A stretch of 64,000 nucleotides of DNA. Origin: Straminergon stramineum (taxonomy: Eukaryota; Streptophyta; Bryopsida; Hypnales; Calliergonaceae). The translations under genes were made by a program, and so were the position numbers. Numbering within the stretch: position 1 is the stretch's first letter; every line of letters starts with the position of its first letter. Where the stretch lies: the NCBI GenBank assembly GCA_963920665.1, contig OY987264.1:28810906-28874905 (forward strand). Direction: 5' to 3'. Positions 48,348 to 61,400 of the stretch are shown in pieces. The notes below the pieces were generated by a model. That model saw only the letters and a list, made by a program, of their open reading frames with translations. It did not search any database and had not been told where the DNA came from.

Positions 48348-50579
48348 GACCACACTTTCATCCCTCCACTATGAATTTCATTGTCGTTATTGCCAATTTC
48401 ATTGCCACTAATGCTCCCCATTGACTCCTATTACTCCTCTGCCCCAAAATAATTCCATGGATTCAGAACACTAGTTAAAGTAAGCCTCAGATTTATTTTT
48501 TTTAAATGGTTCTGTGTGCTTTTAGTATGTGGTAAAATATTGTTTGCTTGCAGTATGGGTACCATTACAATGTTATCTTGTGAGAAATTGTTATTTCCAT
48601 ATTTATTTTTTCTATTGCAATTCCAAAATGAGCTTATTTTAACCAATGTTTTCAAACCATGAAATTTTTGGGGGGCAGAGTAGTACTACTTATGATGTTC
48701 TCATTTTCCATAGAAATTTCTAATGGTGAATTAATAGTGACTACCCCTATTATTTTTGAGCATTGTAGAAAGCATTCTCAAGGGGAAGGGGGTTTATATA
48801 GATAAAACATGCAAAATGTGGATGAAAATTTAAATATTCATCCCAAAGTGTGTAAATTTCATTTGTAATAGAGCAATATTGTCCCTAGATTTTGTTATAA
48901 TTGAGCAATTTCATCCATTGAATTTAAGATATTTATCGTCAAATATTCCTTTAAAAAAATTGCATAGTTTTTGAGCAATAAATTATCCAAAAAAATGTAC
49001 AACATTGCTCCACCCTAAACAAGGTTGGTCAATGTCTAACACACAAGTCAAATTAGATGAAGAGTGCTTTGGGTCCCTTCAAATTTTCTCCAAGGGTCTC
49101 ATCTTATCATGCCAACTAGACCTTCTTTTTTACTTTTTGCTAAAATTGAGGACCGACAAGTCACTTAGAAATGGGCAAAGCATTTTATTTATCCCTTCAC
49201 TTTTGAACCAAAAAACACTTTTTAATTCTACACAATGATATACTTCCAATCTAAAACTAATAATTTCATCTATGTTTTAAATAGATATATATATCTGGAA
49301 ACATCTTGGTGAAAAAAGATTACTTTGGTTTAGCAAAAAGTAGAGATTAATTTTGAAATTGTGCAATTTGACTCCATGTGCCAAAAAATGGATTGGTGCC
49401 AACGTGCCAATAATAGACATGCCAAATCTAAGTTTAGTTGGCTTTATGGTCCATCCAACTTGAGATTGGCCATTGACTACTTACATAGAACACATTTGGT
49501 GTACAAAGTTCAGAGACAAGTCAAATAGTTTAGAGGTTAGATAGCTCGAAAAATATAGATATAAAATTATGGTGGGTTGATTTGATCATGTTGGAATAGC
49601 AATGCCTATAGTAAGTGTGCATTAATCCAGTGAGAACAACTAAGAGTAAAAATCTCCAATGAATGACTTCTAAAGAAACTTTAGAAACAAAGAATACTCC
49701 TATTCATCTTGGAATCATGTAAGCCTTGGATCACAACCTTTAGTTGATAATAGGATCCCATCATTCCAAAATTAATTCCCAAGAGAACTTAGTTGTATAG
49801 AATGTAAATCTAGAGGTACTGAGACAATGTATAAAATATAGCCAAAAAAGAATCTAAAAGAGTCTAGACAAAAAAAATTCATTTTTGCAAGGATTTTCTT
49901 CTTCCTTTTAGGACCTTGTATAGACATGAGCAAACACCAAGTAACTAGGCTTATAATATTGTGGAAGGATAAATAAAATTTCCTTGTGTTGCTTACATAA
50001 ACATACTTCATTCACATCAATAAGCTTTGAAAATGGTCCTCATCCACCCAATAAATGTTCAATCTTTTAGAGGGTCACTAATTTAGTTGATGTTGTTTGA
50101 TAATTTTCAAGGCAAGTTGGTTATAATGAAGCTTTAAGGTTGGTGACCCCATTGCAAGCAAAGTGGTTGCCTTGCCTCTATGAAATGATTAGATATTTGA
50201 AATTTTGTATTTCAAACTTAATTCCATATATAGACAATATTAAAGAAAGAGATAGCAATTCAAACTATTAATTTTTGATAAAATTTGCCAAAAAAATGAA
50301 AATTTTCACTATAGGTATATATCATAGTGTGGAACATCATGGTGTAAACCGAAGTAGCCAGATCATCCTAAAATTATATAATCAATAGACTCTATTTGTA
50401 GCATAAGATGTTTTAATTTGCAATAAATTCACGATTTTAGGAATTTTAGAACTTTTTTGATTTGAATAACAACTAGACTTGATCAACTTCATTTTAGTAG
50501 CTAGGCTCAATTTTTGAATAGATCATGTTTATAACTAACATTCACATTGATCAAGAGGTAGGAACTAGACTTGGCCAAA

Positions 50580-51542
50580 TTAACCCCTTATCACCTAAGG
50601 CTTAAACAAGTTCAAAAACAACATTCCTTTTGAAGTGTTGTAGATATAATTTTCACTAAGTTATAGAGATCTCAACCGTGCACTCTTGTAGTGCACTTGT
50701 TGTAGAAGACATGCATCAAATTTGGTCTCATTTGACCTCATAGATTGCAAGATTATAATGTTTTAGTGTTGAAAAAGGATGTTGAAATTTTCCTAAATAC
50801 ACATTTGGAGGCAAAATTCGGTTTTTAAAGCTACTCAAATGAAGAAACTTTAAACTATTAAGTGATTCAAAATCAGCATACAAACACATTGATGAAAAAA
50901 AATATCATTCAATTGACTCATTGTGTCTGCAAAATGGCTTTGAAATGTCAAAAAATAGAAAGAAAAGTTGCAAAAAACACATCAAAAAATAAACTTCCTA
51001 CTAAAATGCTTCTTAGACACTCATAACTTCTTGGATTGATATGAAATTTTATACACACAAACTAGATTAGTATGCTCAACTTTCTTTTTTAAATATTGGA
51101 AACAAACATTGTATGAAGAAGAAATGAGCAACCGAAGTTTACTGTAATCCAAAAATGTCTAGATTTTGAACTTCGAATCGCTCTCAGACATTCAAATCAA
51201 CCTCGATTGACATGAAAATTCTACCACAATAACTATACTTCAAGGGGAACATAAATCAACAAATTTTATTGAAAAGAGAATTTGGATAAAGGAGATACAA
51301 GCCCTTGAAGTTGCAACCATGAAATGCAATTTAGTGAATTCAAATTGAACTTGTGAACTTTGATTGGCTTCCAAAAATGAAATACATCTTGGATTGATCT
51401 AAAACTTTTACCACACAAACTAGAAGAGAGAGTGCAAATTTTGCAACAAGTTTTGTTGAATTCAAACATTGGATGCAAAAATTATAGCACTTTGAACTTG
51501 ACTTGAGGACACTTTTTGTCCCCTTTTGTGATGAGGGGTTAA
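50580..51542. mobile_element. 963-bp TTAA-flanked element (family II), copy 1
   Basis: It starts TTAACCCCTTATCACC and ends TGTGATGAGGGGTTAA, a 15-bp terminal inverted repeat with one mismatch that includes the TTAA. The interior differs from family I and consists of repeated phrases on the theme 'catgaaaattttaccacacaaactaga'. A second, inverted copy enters the window at about 63713. Non-coding. Confidence 0.75.
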
Positions 51543-51974
51543 AAGTACCTTGGCTACATGGGTGAGTTTTGAAATAAACGTTTTCTTCGGTAGAGAATTC
51601 AATAACATAACAATGAGGGAATTTTCCAACACCAACCACTGCAAATGTGTTCAACCAACTCCCACAAAAAAATGAAAGTATTTTTCTTCGTCATCCTATA
51701 TGATTGCCCCAAATCATCCATCGAACACAAAACATCCGCAACCACCTTGTCTTTGAAAATTATTAAATGTTCTTCAAAGTATGTATTCTTGGATGGCTTT
51801 TGCAACTCCGTCCTCGTCGTTGCTGGTGGTGACTGCCTTTGCAACAGCTTTGACAACCGGATTTGCATTGCCCATAGCAACCCCCCATCCAGCTAATGTC
51901 AACATTTCTATGTCATTTTCTCCATCGCCAATGGCCATAACCTACAATCAAAAAAATTAGATTAATTTTCAGGA

Positions 51975-52268
51975 AGGTGGGTATCGCCCAAGTCGACACT
52001 TTTTGCTATTGTACCTAGTTACTATTATTAGACTTCTAGTTACTTTTGTTAGACTTGTTAATTTTCTTGTTGGCGAGTGAAAGAAGGTTCTAATGCACCG
52101 AAGAATGTAACATTTGGATACTGTATGCAATAGTTAAGAAGGGTCAAAGTTTTTTTTGGTAGAGTTTCTGAAATCGTTTCTTCAACTTATGTACATGCTG
52201 ATTTGGGAGATGTACATAGAGTGATGATGGTGATTTTAGGTAGGGTGTTTTTGTGAATGTATCCATCT
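51975..52268. mobile_element. 294-bp inverted-repeat element, copy 2 (AGGTGGGTA ends)
   Basis: This diverged copy of the 5006-5320 element lies in the last HAD intron about 30 bp from the final exon. The left end AGGTGGGTA is intact; the right end has decayed to TATCCATCT. Confidence 0.6.
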
Positions 52269-52986
52269 CATAACATTTATATTGATTTGGCTTGTAACCT
52301 CAAAGTATCTTTTCCCATTTTGTGAAAATTTTATGAATGAAATTTTTTTAATTTATTTTTTAAAAAACAAAATCACATATCTTCTACAACTTATGAAAAT
52401 TTAGATTTCTTTGAGACTTATTTGTAGATAAAAACATCTTCAATCCATAAAAAAGTTAATAATAGTGCACTAAGAGAATTTCTAACATCATCCATTGCTT
52501 GATGTGTTCAAGAAACTATTAATAACAAAAAAAATTGAATGAAAACTTCTCTTTTTACATCCTATAAGGCTCCTTGAATTCATATTCAAAAGACAAAAAT
52601 TGGCTTCAACATTGTTTGAAGGTTGAAGTCTAAGTACAAGTACATTGTCAAAAGTGTGGAGTAAAATACAATTAACCAATTCATGAATGAACATGTATAG
52701 AAAACTTAATTGCAAATTATTCAACAATAGTCACAAAAATTAGGACAAGGATTAAAAAAATCATCTAATTGAACTTTAGCCACTTATAACATGAGTCTTC
52801 AATATTGAAATTATTATTGTTAGATTTTACTTAATTTTAGTTGCAATTTGTTTACAAGGGACTTAAAAAATCAGACTCACTCACAATACACAATTGCATG
52901 ACCTTTTGTCACAACTTCATCTATAGCATGCAAATGGTCAACTTCTCATCCCTAATATTGTATTTTCATCCATTTGATTTTGTTAA

Positions 52987-52988
<2 letters not shown>

Positions 52989-53053
<65 letters not shown>
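52989..53053. repeat. (TA)n microsatellite in HAD intron
   Basis: About 32 uninterrupted TA dinucleotides lie 40 bp from the donor of the exon ending at 53093. The open frames through it (poly-Ile-Tyr) are artefacts. Confidence 0.95.
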
Positions 53054-53062
<9 letters not shown>

Positions 53063-53233
53063 ATATATAAACACCAAATTATTAGGAATAACCTGATCAA
53101 TGGACACATCAAGATGATCCAATAGAATTTGTACACCTGCACCTTTTGAGGCTCCTAGAGGGAGTACCTCCAACATATCAGGAAGAGATTGGACTACATT
53201 AGCTCGTCCCTTTAAAGTCAAAGTCCAATGTGG

Positions 53234-53236
53234 TCA
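53234..53236 (-). other. in-frame TGA in the HAD gene
   Basis: Reading exon 53093-53281 in the phase fixed by both neighbouring exons gives …VTSFL-TGA-PHWTLTLKGRANVVQ. Relatives read …RP-W… with arginine at this point. A single C-to-T change (CGA to TGA, typical of methyl-CpG deamination) explains it. Confidence 0.75.
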
Positions 53237-53373
53237 AAGAAATGAGGTTACTTTTTGTGGACTATCATGAAATACTACTTTCTGCAAGAATGAGCAAAAC
53301 AACAATATCATGTGAGCTATCCCATGGAGGTAATTGATACATTTAAAATTAATTTATACATAGAACATTATAA

Positions 53374-53530
53374 GGAAACAGTGTTGCTCTCAATACAATC
53401 TACATGACATTTTTGTTTGTTGTAATGTAGAAACATGAATTTCGACATAGATTCTATGTTGAAATTCATGTTTCTATGTTACAATGAACAAAAATATCAT
53501 GTGGATTGTGTTGAGAGCAACATTGTTTTC
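53374..53530. repeat. 157-bp hairpin element in HAD intron
   Basis: Arms of about 75 bp (GAAACAGTGTTGCTCTCAA… and …TTGAGAGCAACATTGTTTTC) meet at an axis near 53452, with few mismatches and almost no loop. A foldback MITE is the likely origin. It lies in the intron just upstream of the exon that carries the premature stop. Confidence 0.7.
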
Positions 53531-55079
53531 TTCCAATGGAAGAATTCAATATTAATATGGTATGGGTTTTGTCATTTGAATTGAGTAAAGAAGAATTCTA
53601 AATCACAAGTTTATAATCAATTTGGATATATTAATAAAACCGATTTATTTCTAACTTCTTTTCTGATATATTGTATTCTAGTCTTTTTTAATGTGACTTA
53701 CATGGAATAATAAATGTGACAAGTAACACAAGTGTCAAATTTCTATATCTTTGAAAATCCTTTCAATCAACTTCCCTCTCAACTAACTTCCTTTTAAATG
53801 ATTTTTCTTCCAAGTGCCCATTAAAGTAACATTGATAAAGGTTACAAACTCAATATAAATGTTAGTACATTTGCCACTCCATAATACTTAAAAGCAACAT
53901 TTGAAGCCTTGAAAAAAATGATGAATTGCATCAATTGATCTACTAATTAGAATTTAGTCATCATATTCTTCAAACTTGAAATTTATAGATCCAAGTCTTG
54001 CCCAAAATACCTGAACTTTAGCTTTCTTGATTTGGTCCATGCACTCTAACACTTCTGCCTATATAAACATTGCAACCATGAAAGAACAAGTAGATGTAAT
54101 ACAACAATTTCTTTTTAATGTGACCAACTATTGAACTAATCAATTATATCAACTACAAATCCATCACCTCTACTAATGTGAAGCATGAAGATATTACGAG
54201 AAGATGAATGAACATTCAAATTTTGATTTCCAAAAAATGTGAGATTTTTAATATTTCTTGTTGAAGTTCATTATATCGAACATAATATTCTTCAAATAGT
54301 AAGGCTAGTTGCTTTTTAGAGGGTCAAATATACCCAAAGAATTTATCTATAAATAAATAAGTGCAAGTCAAAGTTTTTCTTGAATTTCTAGAAAATAGAT
54401 ATTGAATCATTATACGTTCAAAAGCAAAAGGATGAATATCAAGGAGTAACATGCTAGAAAGAATGACTACCTTAGGCTCATAAAAAACATCATGAAGCTC
54501 TTCAATCAAGGTATGTGGGAACAATGTCACACAACGATCTCCACAAAATCCAACTAAAGGAGCTTGGTGTTCTATAGAGAATGCAAATGTCTGTCACAAA
54601 AGAATTACATAAGATGAAAGTTAATAATTATTATGCAATATATTGAATAATTTCAAAATTTAGAGTAAATGTCAAAAGTATCATATGATCCTAAAGTACC
54701 AAGTGCTCTAACATTGTAATATGGTGCTCTAAGTCACATTTCAACTAGTAGAACATTGTAGAGAAAAAAACAAATTATATAGAATATTATTGCATTGTTG
54801 TTACCTCTTCAACAATTGCTATATCAAGTGCAATATTGTGTATAATTTTCCCTTTTTTTCCATAAACTTGCAAACCCTACATCTAACACATGCTTTAGGC
54901 TTTATGATTTACATCATAAATACACAAGACAAATCAATTATTTGAAATAACACCATTTATATTGCTAGATTATGAAGTTTGGAATTTCTATAGATTATAA
55001 TGTCCAAACCTTCATTTCTACATTTAGATCTAGATAGAAATTTAGAAACCTTGGTTAGATGCTCTATACAAAACACAAC

Positions 55080-55209
55080 AAACTCATATTGGGTTCCCTG
55101 TGTTAAAATTACCAGTGAGTCTTACTTTTCCCGATGTTCCTAGTGTGTGATACACTAGGAAAAGTGAAACTCACTGATAATTTTCACATTGGGAATCCAA
55201 TATGAGTTT
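55080..55209. repeat. 130-bp hairpin element in HAD intron
   Basis: The left arm AACTCATATTGGGTTCCCTG and the right arm CATTGGGAATCCAATATGAGTT pair along about 60 bp each, with the axis near TGATACACTAGG. It is MITE-like and unrelated in sequence to the hairpin at 53374. Confidence 0.7.
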
Positions 55210-55999
55210 TAAATAACATGTCCTTGTGATAAATAGTTTAAACCATACTAAATAACCATTTTGGTATATTAGTATTTGACATATATGAGGATTATAGCTT
55301 TGACCTGAATAAATACTCCAGGTGTCGATTCAGATACAATCCCTTCATTTCCAGACAATCCCATGGAATCAAGTGCTGCCATTGCTGCTGGTCTTGTCTG
55401 AATAAAATCAATGTCAAATACAAAAAAAATAATGTATTGTACTAGGTGGTCAAGTTCAACAAAAGCAAATTCTAGAAATATATTCTATTTTTGGAGAAAA
55501 TCTTTAAAAATTATATACTAAAAAATAATCTTACAAAATATGTGCATATATCAAATCAATTTTTTCAACTTTAATTAACGATTTACTTGGAAGAGAATGC
55601 CAATTATAACCACTAGGTAAGGTAGTCATCTCAAGCAAATAAATAAACAAACAAATTTTAAAAGGGATGGTTAACTTTTACTTTTCCAGTAGCTATGATG
55701 ATTAAAACCCCTATTTTCATGGCAGCTCTAAGAGCATCCATTGTCTTGTGAGAAAGTATACTTTTGCTATTAAGTAATGTTCCTATACAAAATCACAAGA
55801 CATCAAGTCAACTAAACTACATTGTCAGGTTTGTACCAACCTACTAACCTCAATAATTATAATAATAATAACAATGTGATTTTTGGACAAAACAAGTACA
55901 AATTGACCCTTAAGAATAGTAATTGAAATTTATATGTTGTAATTTATCATCACCAAAACTTCAAATTCTATTCTAACATTTAAGTCAAATTGTAAAATG

Positions 56000-56001
<2 letters not shown>

Positions 56002-56054
<53 letters not shown>
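56002..56054. repeat. (CT)n(TA)n microsatellite
   Basis: About 18 CT dinucleotides run directly into TA dinucleotides within a HAD-gene intron. Confidence 0.95.
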
Positions 56055-56055
<1 letters not shown>

Positions 56056-57446
56056 AAGATGAAATTAAATAGATCATTTGTGGTAAGACATTTCATTTGT
56101 TTTATAAAAGATGTTAGAAAGTTGAGAACTAGACATATTGGACAATGAAATAAGTAACTTCAAAAATATAAGTGGGTGATTACAAGGAAGCTTTTCAATA
56201 AACTATGTGAAGGTCTTTGAAAGAATTGCATCATGTCTAACCTTCTATTCCAAGATTGATTTACTACAAAATTGTCTAAAATCTTTAGAAAAAATCCAAT
56301 TTTATTATAAAATAATTAATAAATAAAGCTAGAATAAATTTGTTTCAATAAAAGGATGGTGAAAATGAAATACCAAATTATAACTTCAATTGATGGTTTT
56401 GAAAAGTATACCATCCATATCGCAAAACAAAATCTTGAATTTTGATTTTGAAATAACATTATGCTTAGAAATAGAATCTGTATTTCCATGCATTTTATCC
56501 ATATCAATCAACATGGTGCACCTACAAATTACAAAAATGGTCCCAAAATTCATTAAAGACAATTCACTCACCTTCATCACTTCCATCTATTTCTTCAATA
56601 AATAGAGTAAAACTTCTTTATCAATACTCCAATGAGACAATAGTAAGTGGATTGTTCCAAATTTGCAGACTTAAAAATATAAATGATTTAAATCATTATT
56701 TGAATTTGAAGATCAAAGTTTCCAATAAAAATAAAAATGACATAAATAGATAATAGCATTTTAATATTCATTTAGCACCATTATTTTACAGCATTATGAC
56801 TGTAGTTATATTTACTATGTATGATAAATCATTGTAAAAAGCATAACATGCCTTATAAAAAGTCCAAATCAAACCACAAATAAAAGAAATTATGCATGAT
56901 GATCCAAAACAACACTACAACAACCATTTGTCAATTAAGAACTATGAATGCAAATAAAATTGAAATGTTCAATATTTTGTTTGAAATATTGTTTTTCACA
57001 AAAAATTTAACTTTCAAAGTTTCATGAGTGATATGCTCATGATACTAGTGAAGATTGAAGACTATACCAAAAGTATGCATAAAACTTTAACCCAAGTTGT
57101 GTAATTTAGAAATATGCTCTAAAAGGGGGTTTAATTGATTTATTGATTGTATAATAAATTAATCATCCTAGAAGAAGAAGATCAAAAGTAAAATAGTCTC
57201 TCCAAAACCTTTTTTATCTTTTGGATAACTCTAGTACAATATTTTGGATATCTAAACATTATTCCATTCCAAGAGTTTTAGTACTTCTATGAAAAGTAGA
57301 TATTAGACAATCTACATATGTATATATAATGACTCAAAATATTATAGAATGCTATAACATTTTAAGATTCTTATGAAAAGTTGATAGCTAAAAAGAACAA
57401 ATTTTTAATAGGTTGAGCAACATGCATTGAAGGCTAGGTTAATTAC

Positions 57447-58452
57447 CTGAAGAACATCCAAGCAATGGAACCTCACAATTCCATGTAATTGGAGCATGGT
57501 CACAAGATGAACTCTTAAATGGTGGTTTGCTTTGTGACACACATGTAGTCAATGGATGTGAACAACTAAAAGGGCCTAAAGGCAATTGGTTTTTTACTGA
57601 AGAATCTATTTTTGCAAGAGAGGATCTTTTTGTAGCAAGTAGCGTAGATCCAAAACAAGATCCAATTTGCAAGTCTGAGGGATCTTGATGGAATTCTGTG
57701 TTTTTGGTTTTTTCTGATAACAATTTCTTAGGTTTCTTTATTTTTCTTGGTTTCTTTTTAGGTGAGACAGGATGAGAAGGTGTAGACAAGCTTATTCCAA
57801 GTCGGGATGCTACAAGCTCACGAAATGCAGCCATAGCTGAAAATGAAAGATTTTCACAAGCAGCTAATTGTAATTGCAAGCTAACAACTGCATTACAAGT
57901 AGCCCCTTTACCAATACAATTGCAACCTCGCCTTGCGTGGCCACTCTTTGTCTTGTCTTTGGAATCCCTAGTTGGAAGAAGGTTACATTCTTCTCTAAGA
58001 GTAGCAATAACAGCCTCAGCAGCAAGGCATGCCCTAGTAGCATGAGTTGTTATATTTTCATCATCATCAATTACATCTTCTAGATCTTCTTCATCATCTT
58101 CTACAAATGTTTTGCCCATTTTTGTAGGTAGGAAATTATTTGCTACATTTTGAATCTTGTTGCCTAAACTATACCCATTAGATTTTGCATCTCCTTGTGC
58201 GATCAAAGCAAATTGGTGACCTTTAGCTACAAAATTGGAGTTTTGGGGTGTATCTTTTAGTGAGGATTCAGGTAAATCTAAAAGAAGTTTACTACTTTTC
58301 TTTTCTAGATTTTTTTTTAGGCTTTTTGTATTGACTTTCCAACCTTGGAAAGCTATGCGCTTTAGAACCCCATGACTATTTTTTTGAGTAGCTTCTTCCT
58401 TTGCCAACCCTTCTTTATTCTCAATCTGTTCATCTTCTTGATTTTGTGACAT
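57447..58452 (-). CDS. 335-codon 5' exon of unknown family
   Basis: This is the longest open frame in the window. It runs from an ATG at 58452 (MSQNQEDEQIENK) to a good donor (TCTTCAG|GTAATT, phase 1). I recognise no family. Visible features are a Lys-rich N-terminal third (KKNLEKKSSK), an acidic run (residues about 118-132), a possible structured core at about 138-220 (ATRACLAAEAVIATLREE; RRGCNCIGKGATCN with Cys177, 179 and 186; ENLSFSAMAAFRELVASRLG), a basic NLS-like KKKPRKIKKPKK (232-243) and a Ser-rich tail. Orientation, distance and the donor suggest that it is exon 1 of the downstream HAD gene, but it could belong to a separate gene. Confidence 0.5.
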
Positions 58453-61400
58453 ATTAAGAAAATATCTTACTTTTTCTAAAAATATGGCCAAGGGTGCAAT
58501 CTGAATTTCGAAAGCTTACAATCAAATCTTGTATAATATAATATGATATCTTCTTCATACATCATTGGACATTTTTTTAGTAGCAAAATGAAAATCATTT
58601 GAACTTTTCCACAAAAAAGCCTTGCTTGTAGATTAGCATCATCAATTAAAAGGCTACAAACCATTTCAAAGTCACATTTTTCAAAAATCTTGTGTTGTGT
58701 ATAGTAGCTTAAAGGTTGGTGATTTCAATGACTTATAGATTTTTAGTTTAACTGGATCAAAAACTCTATTGTTTAGAAATGTGCAAAATGCACAAAATCA
58801 CCCAAAATTCAATCTTTAGGTTTTAATTCATTTTTCAAGATTTAACTTTCCAATGTTTTTGAATAGATAAATTTGACAAAGTTCTTTTGGTATTGTTCAA
58901 TGTTAAAGATTGCTATTATAGGAGTTTCCGCAAAAGAGACTCAATTTTTCCTTGCATCCAAGATGAAAAAAGTCCATACCTCCTCTACAATAAGTCCTTT
59001 TTATTTAGCACTTACAATAAATAAAAAATGAAATTGAGGAGATTGTGTCATTACTATTATTATTCAAAGCCCATATAAGATGATGATTGATTAAGAAGTG
59101 AATTTGTTTTTAATACCAAAAGTAATGATCAATCCTTCCTAAAAAAGTTTAATACGAAGTTACCAAAAACCTTGCTCAATCCATCATTAAGAAAATTACC
59201 TTCTTTTTCTACTTATCTTGTTGCAAATTCTACAAAATCATTTCAACTATTACTATTTGTAAATGAAATCAATTCAATAGAAGAAGAATATTAAGTTTTG
59301 TAGGGTATTGATGCATTAATGATAAATTGGGGTTTAAGATCCAATTATGTAAATTTTTGTCATGTAATATATTGGATTTATTTGATAATGGACATTCTTC
59401 ATCTAGTTCAAAAAAAATTAGTTTCCAAATCCACGAAGAGAGGGATGCTATTATGTGAGCCTAAGATCATGAGTACATGAGTCTAAAAGATTATACACCT
59501 ATATTATAGGTGTCTACATTACAGAAACCTTCCATGATTATAGGATACCTATGTTATAGATATCTATATTATAGGTGTCAATTTATGTCATAAGCACCTT
59601 CAATGGTTGTACGATATCTACTTATACGTATGCTCAAGGCTCATATGCTTGCATTTTTATGCTTATATGTTAGCATTGTTGTTCACAAAGACATGTTAAT
59701 GCCATTGCAACTCAATTGCAAATAAGCATAAGATACCTATCAAAGAATCACCTAGATATTGTTTCATCAAGAATCTTAGAATCCAATCTTGAAAGAATTT
59801 CAAAACACTTTTTTTAGACTATTTTGGTTTTGACATTGATATTAGCTCTTCAATATGTGCATTGTTGTACAAAAAAATATATTGCTTTAGTCCTTTAAAT
59901 ATCAGTCATCTACAAATTCTTCAAATGCAAGTTCAACAACCAAATAGTGCATCTAATTCCCATTACTTTAGACTTGTTTGTCATATTATCATAAACCTAT
60001 AGTTTGTAGAGGCTAGAATTTAGCTTCTCTGGCATTCTTTTTGCAATTGAAATGGAAAAAAATCATGAGTTTTTAATATGTCTTTCTAAAGCATATATAT
60101 ATATATATATAATTTTAAAAAAAAATTTAAATTTTTTTAAAATAGTGAATTGTATTTAAATAATTAATGAAAAACTTATAAATAGATTCTTGACATCTAA
60201 GCAAGATTATGAATGCAATATATTTGGATATCTTCAAAACATATTTAATGCTAATCAAATGATTTGCTAATGCAATTGCAAAAGCTTTGTAATATCATAG
60301 CCTAAGGTCACTTTTGGCAAAAATTAATTAAAATTTTGAAGTTGAATGGTTTCAAGAATTAATAAGCCACTTTGTTGAAACTGCAAAAATTTAAACATCA
60401 AAAATTCAAAATGTTGGAAAAATACTTATATTACTTGATCCTGGGACATGTCCCTACCTCATAACATGGAATTCAAATTCATTCCACTAACTTTACAACA
60501 AAACAAAGATACTATGAAAAGTAATAGGTTCAATCATTGAAAGCTATGACTATCATTTTTCAATAGAATGAAGAAAACCTTTCAACTTCCAAGATTATTT
60601 GAAGGGTTGCCAAAAATTAAGAGAAACTGTTTGATAATTTCCAAATAACTTCTTTATAAAAATTGAATTGTTGAACTAGCCCTTCCAATTTTTAAATAAT
60701 TATTCAACAAAAATGAGATGAAGGATATATGCTACAATATATCAATGACTTGTACAAATCAAAAATCTATCCTTTACAATTCTATTTTCAATTTCACAAC
60801 ATGTAATTAGTTTTTAAACTTATAATACAAACAATTACAAGAAACTTGCTTGTATAGGTCCTAAGGTCATATCCCAAAATAAATTTCAACATAAATTATA
60901 TTGTATCAATGATCTGACAATAAATAAAAATCACTTGATATTAAATTGTTCATGTGAGCACAATTCCTTCTCACGTTTTTAATCTAGAACAAATCCACTA
61001 AAAATCAAAGTATAGAAGATGACTTTGTTAACCTTTCAAATTTGAGGCAACCCCAAATGGGTCAATCCATTTTTAGAACGGCCATTTCTAGACATTGGAA
61101 TGTAAAGAGTCACTTGAACTTGGGCTCATCCTTGAGAGAATCAAGTTAGCTTTCTAATGGTATATTCAGATTTAGAAGAAGATTCACTATTGAATTTCTG
61201 AAAAATTCTGAAGCATAGGTGGTCTGGATGTTGAAGCAAAGAATCATTGGATGGGGGAACTTTGGCCAATGAAATAGGATCCTAGCCTAGGACATTTATG
61301 GCCCTTTTTCAATGAATTTTCCTATAGTAGGTTTGGCCTTGAGTGGCACTGCCTTCCCCCTTTTCTCCTTTGTCTAGTTTGTAGATAGAAACAACCACTA

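Larger units (their letters stand above)
47765..51770. other. gamma-CA promoter side and gene-free spacer
   Basis: Upstream of gamma-CA the sequence quickly becomes AT-rich spacer. It holds a 112-bp hairpin (48236-48347) and a 963-bp TTAA element (50580-51542). No gene is supported. 48.4-50.5 kb shows nothing definable. Confidence 0.6.
51774..58452 (-). pseudogene. Cof-type HAD hydrolase gene with an in-frame stop
   Basis: HAD subclass IIB enzymes are Mg-dependent phosphatases. Exons in transcript order: 57447-58452, 56412-56521 (5' edge uncertain), 55682-55782, 55305-55397, 54805-54876, 54471-54590, 54012-54059, 53093-53281, 51774-51941. All four motifs are present: DMDGTLL (split by an intron), IIIATGK, the lysine of PLGASKG, and GDGENDIEM. 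The order and spacing match the C-terminal HAD domain of plant YBEY proteins, but no YbeY domain is seen. Exon 53093-53281 contains TGA at 53234-53236 where relatives have Arg (CGA). An in-frame AG ending at 53210 could act as an alternative acceptor that skips it. The link to exon 1 is uncertain: the natural acceptor before 56521 is out of phase, while one before 56477 is in phase. The introns are loaded with repeats. Confidence 0.75.

Noticed and set aside
52841..53221. Poly-Ile-Tyr open frames around 53 kb
   Set aside because: They are translations of the (TA)n microsatellite; the real signal is a HAD exon ending at 53093.
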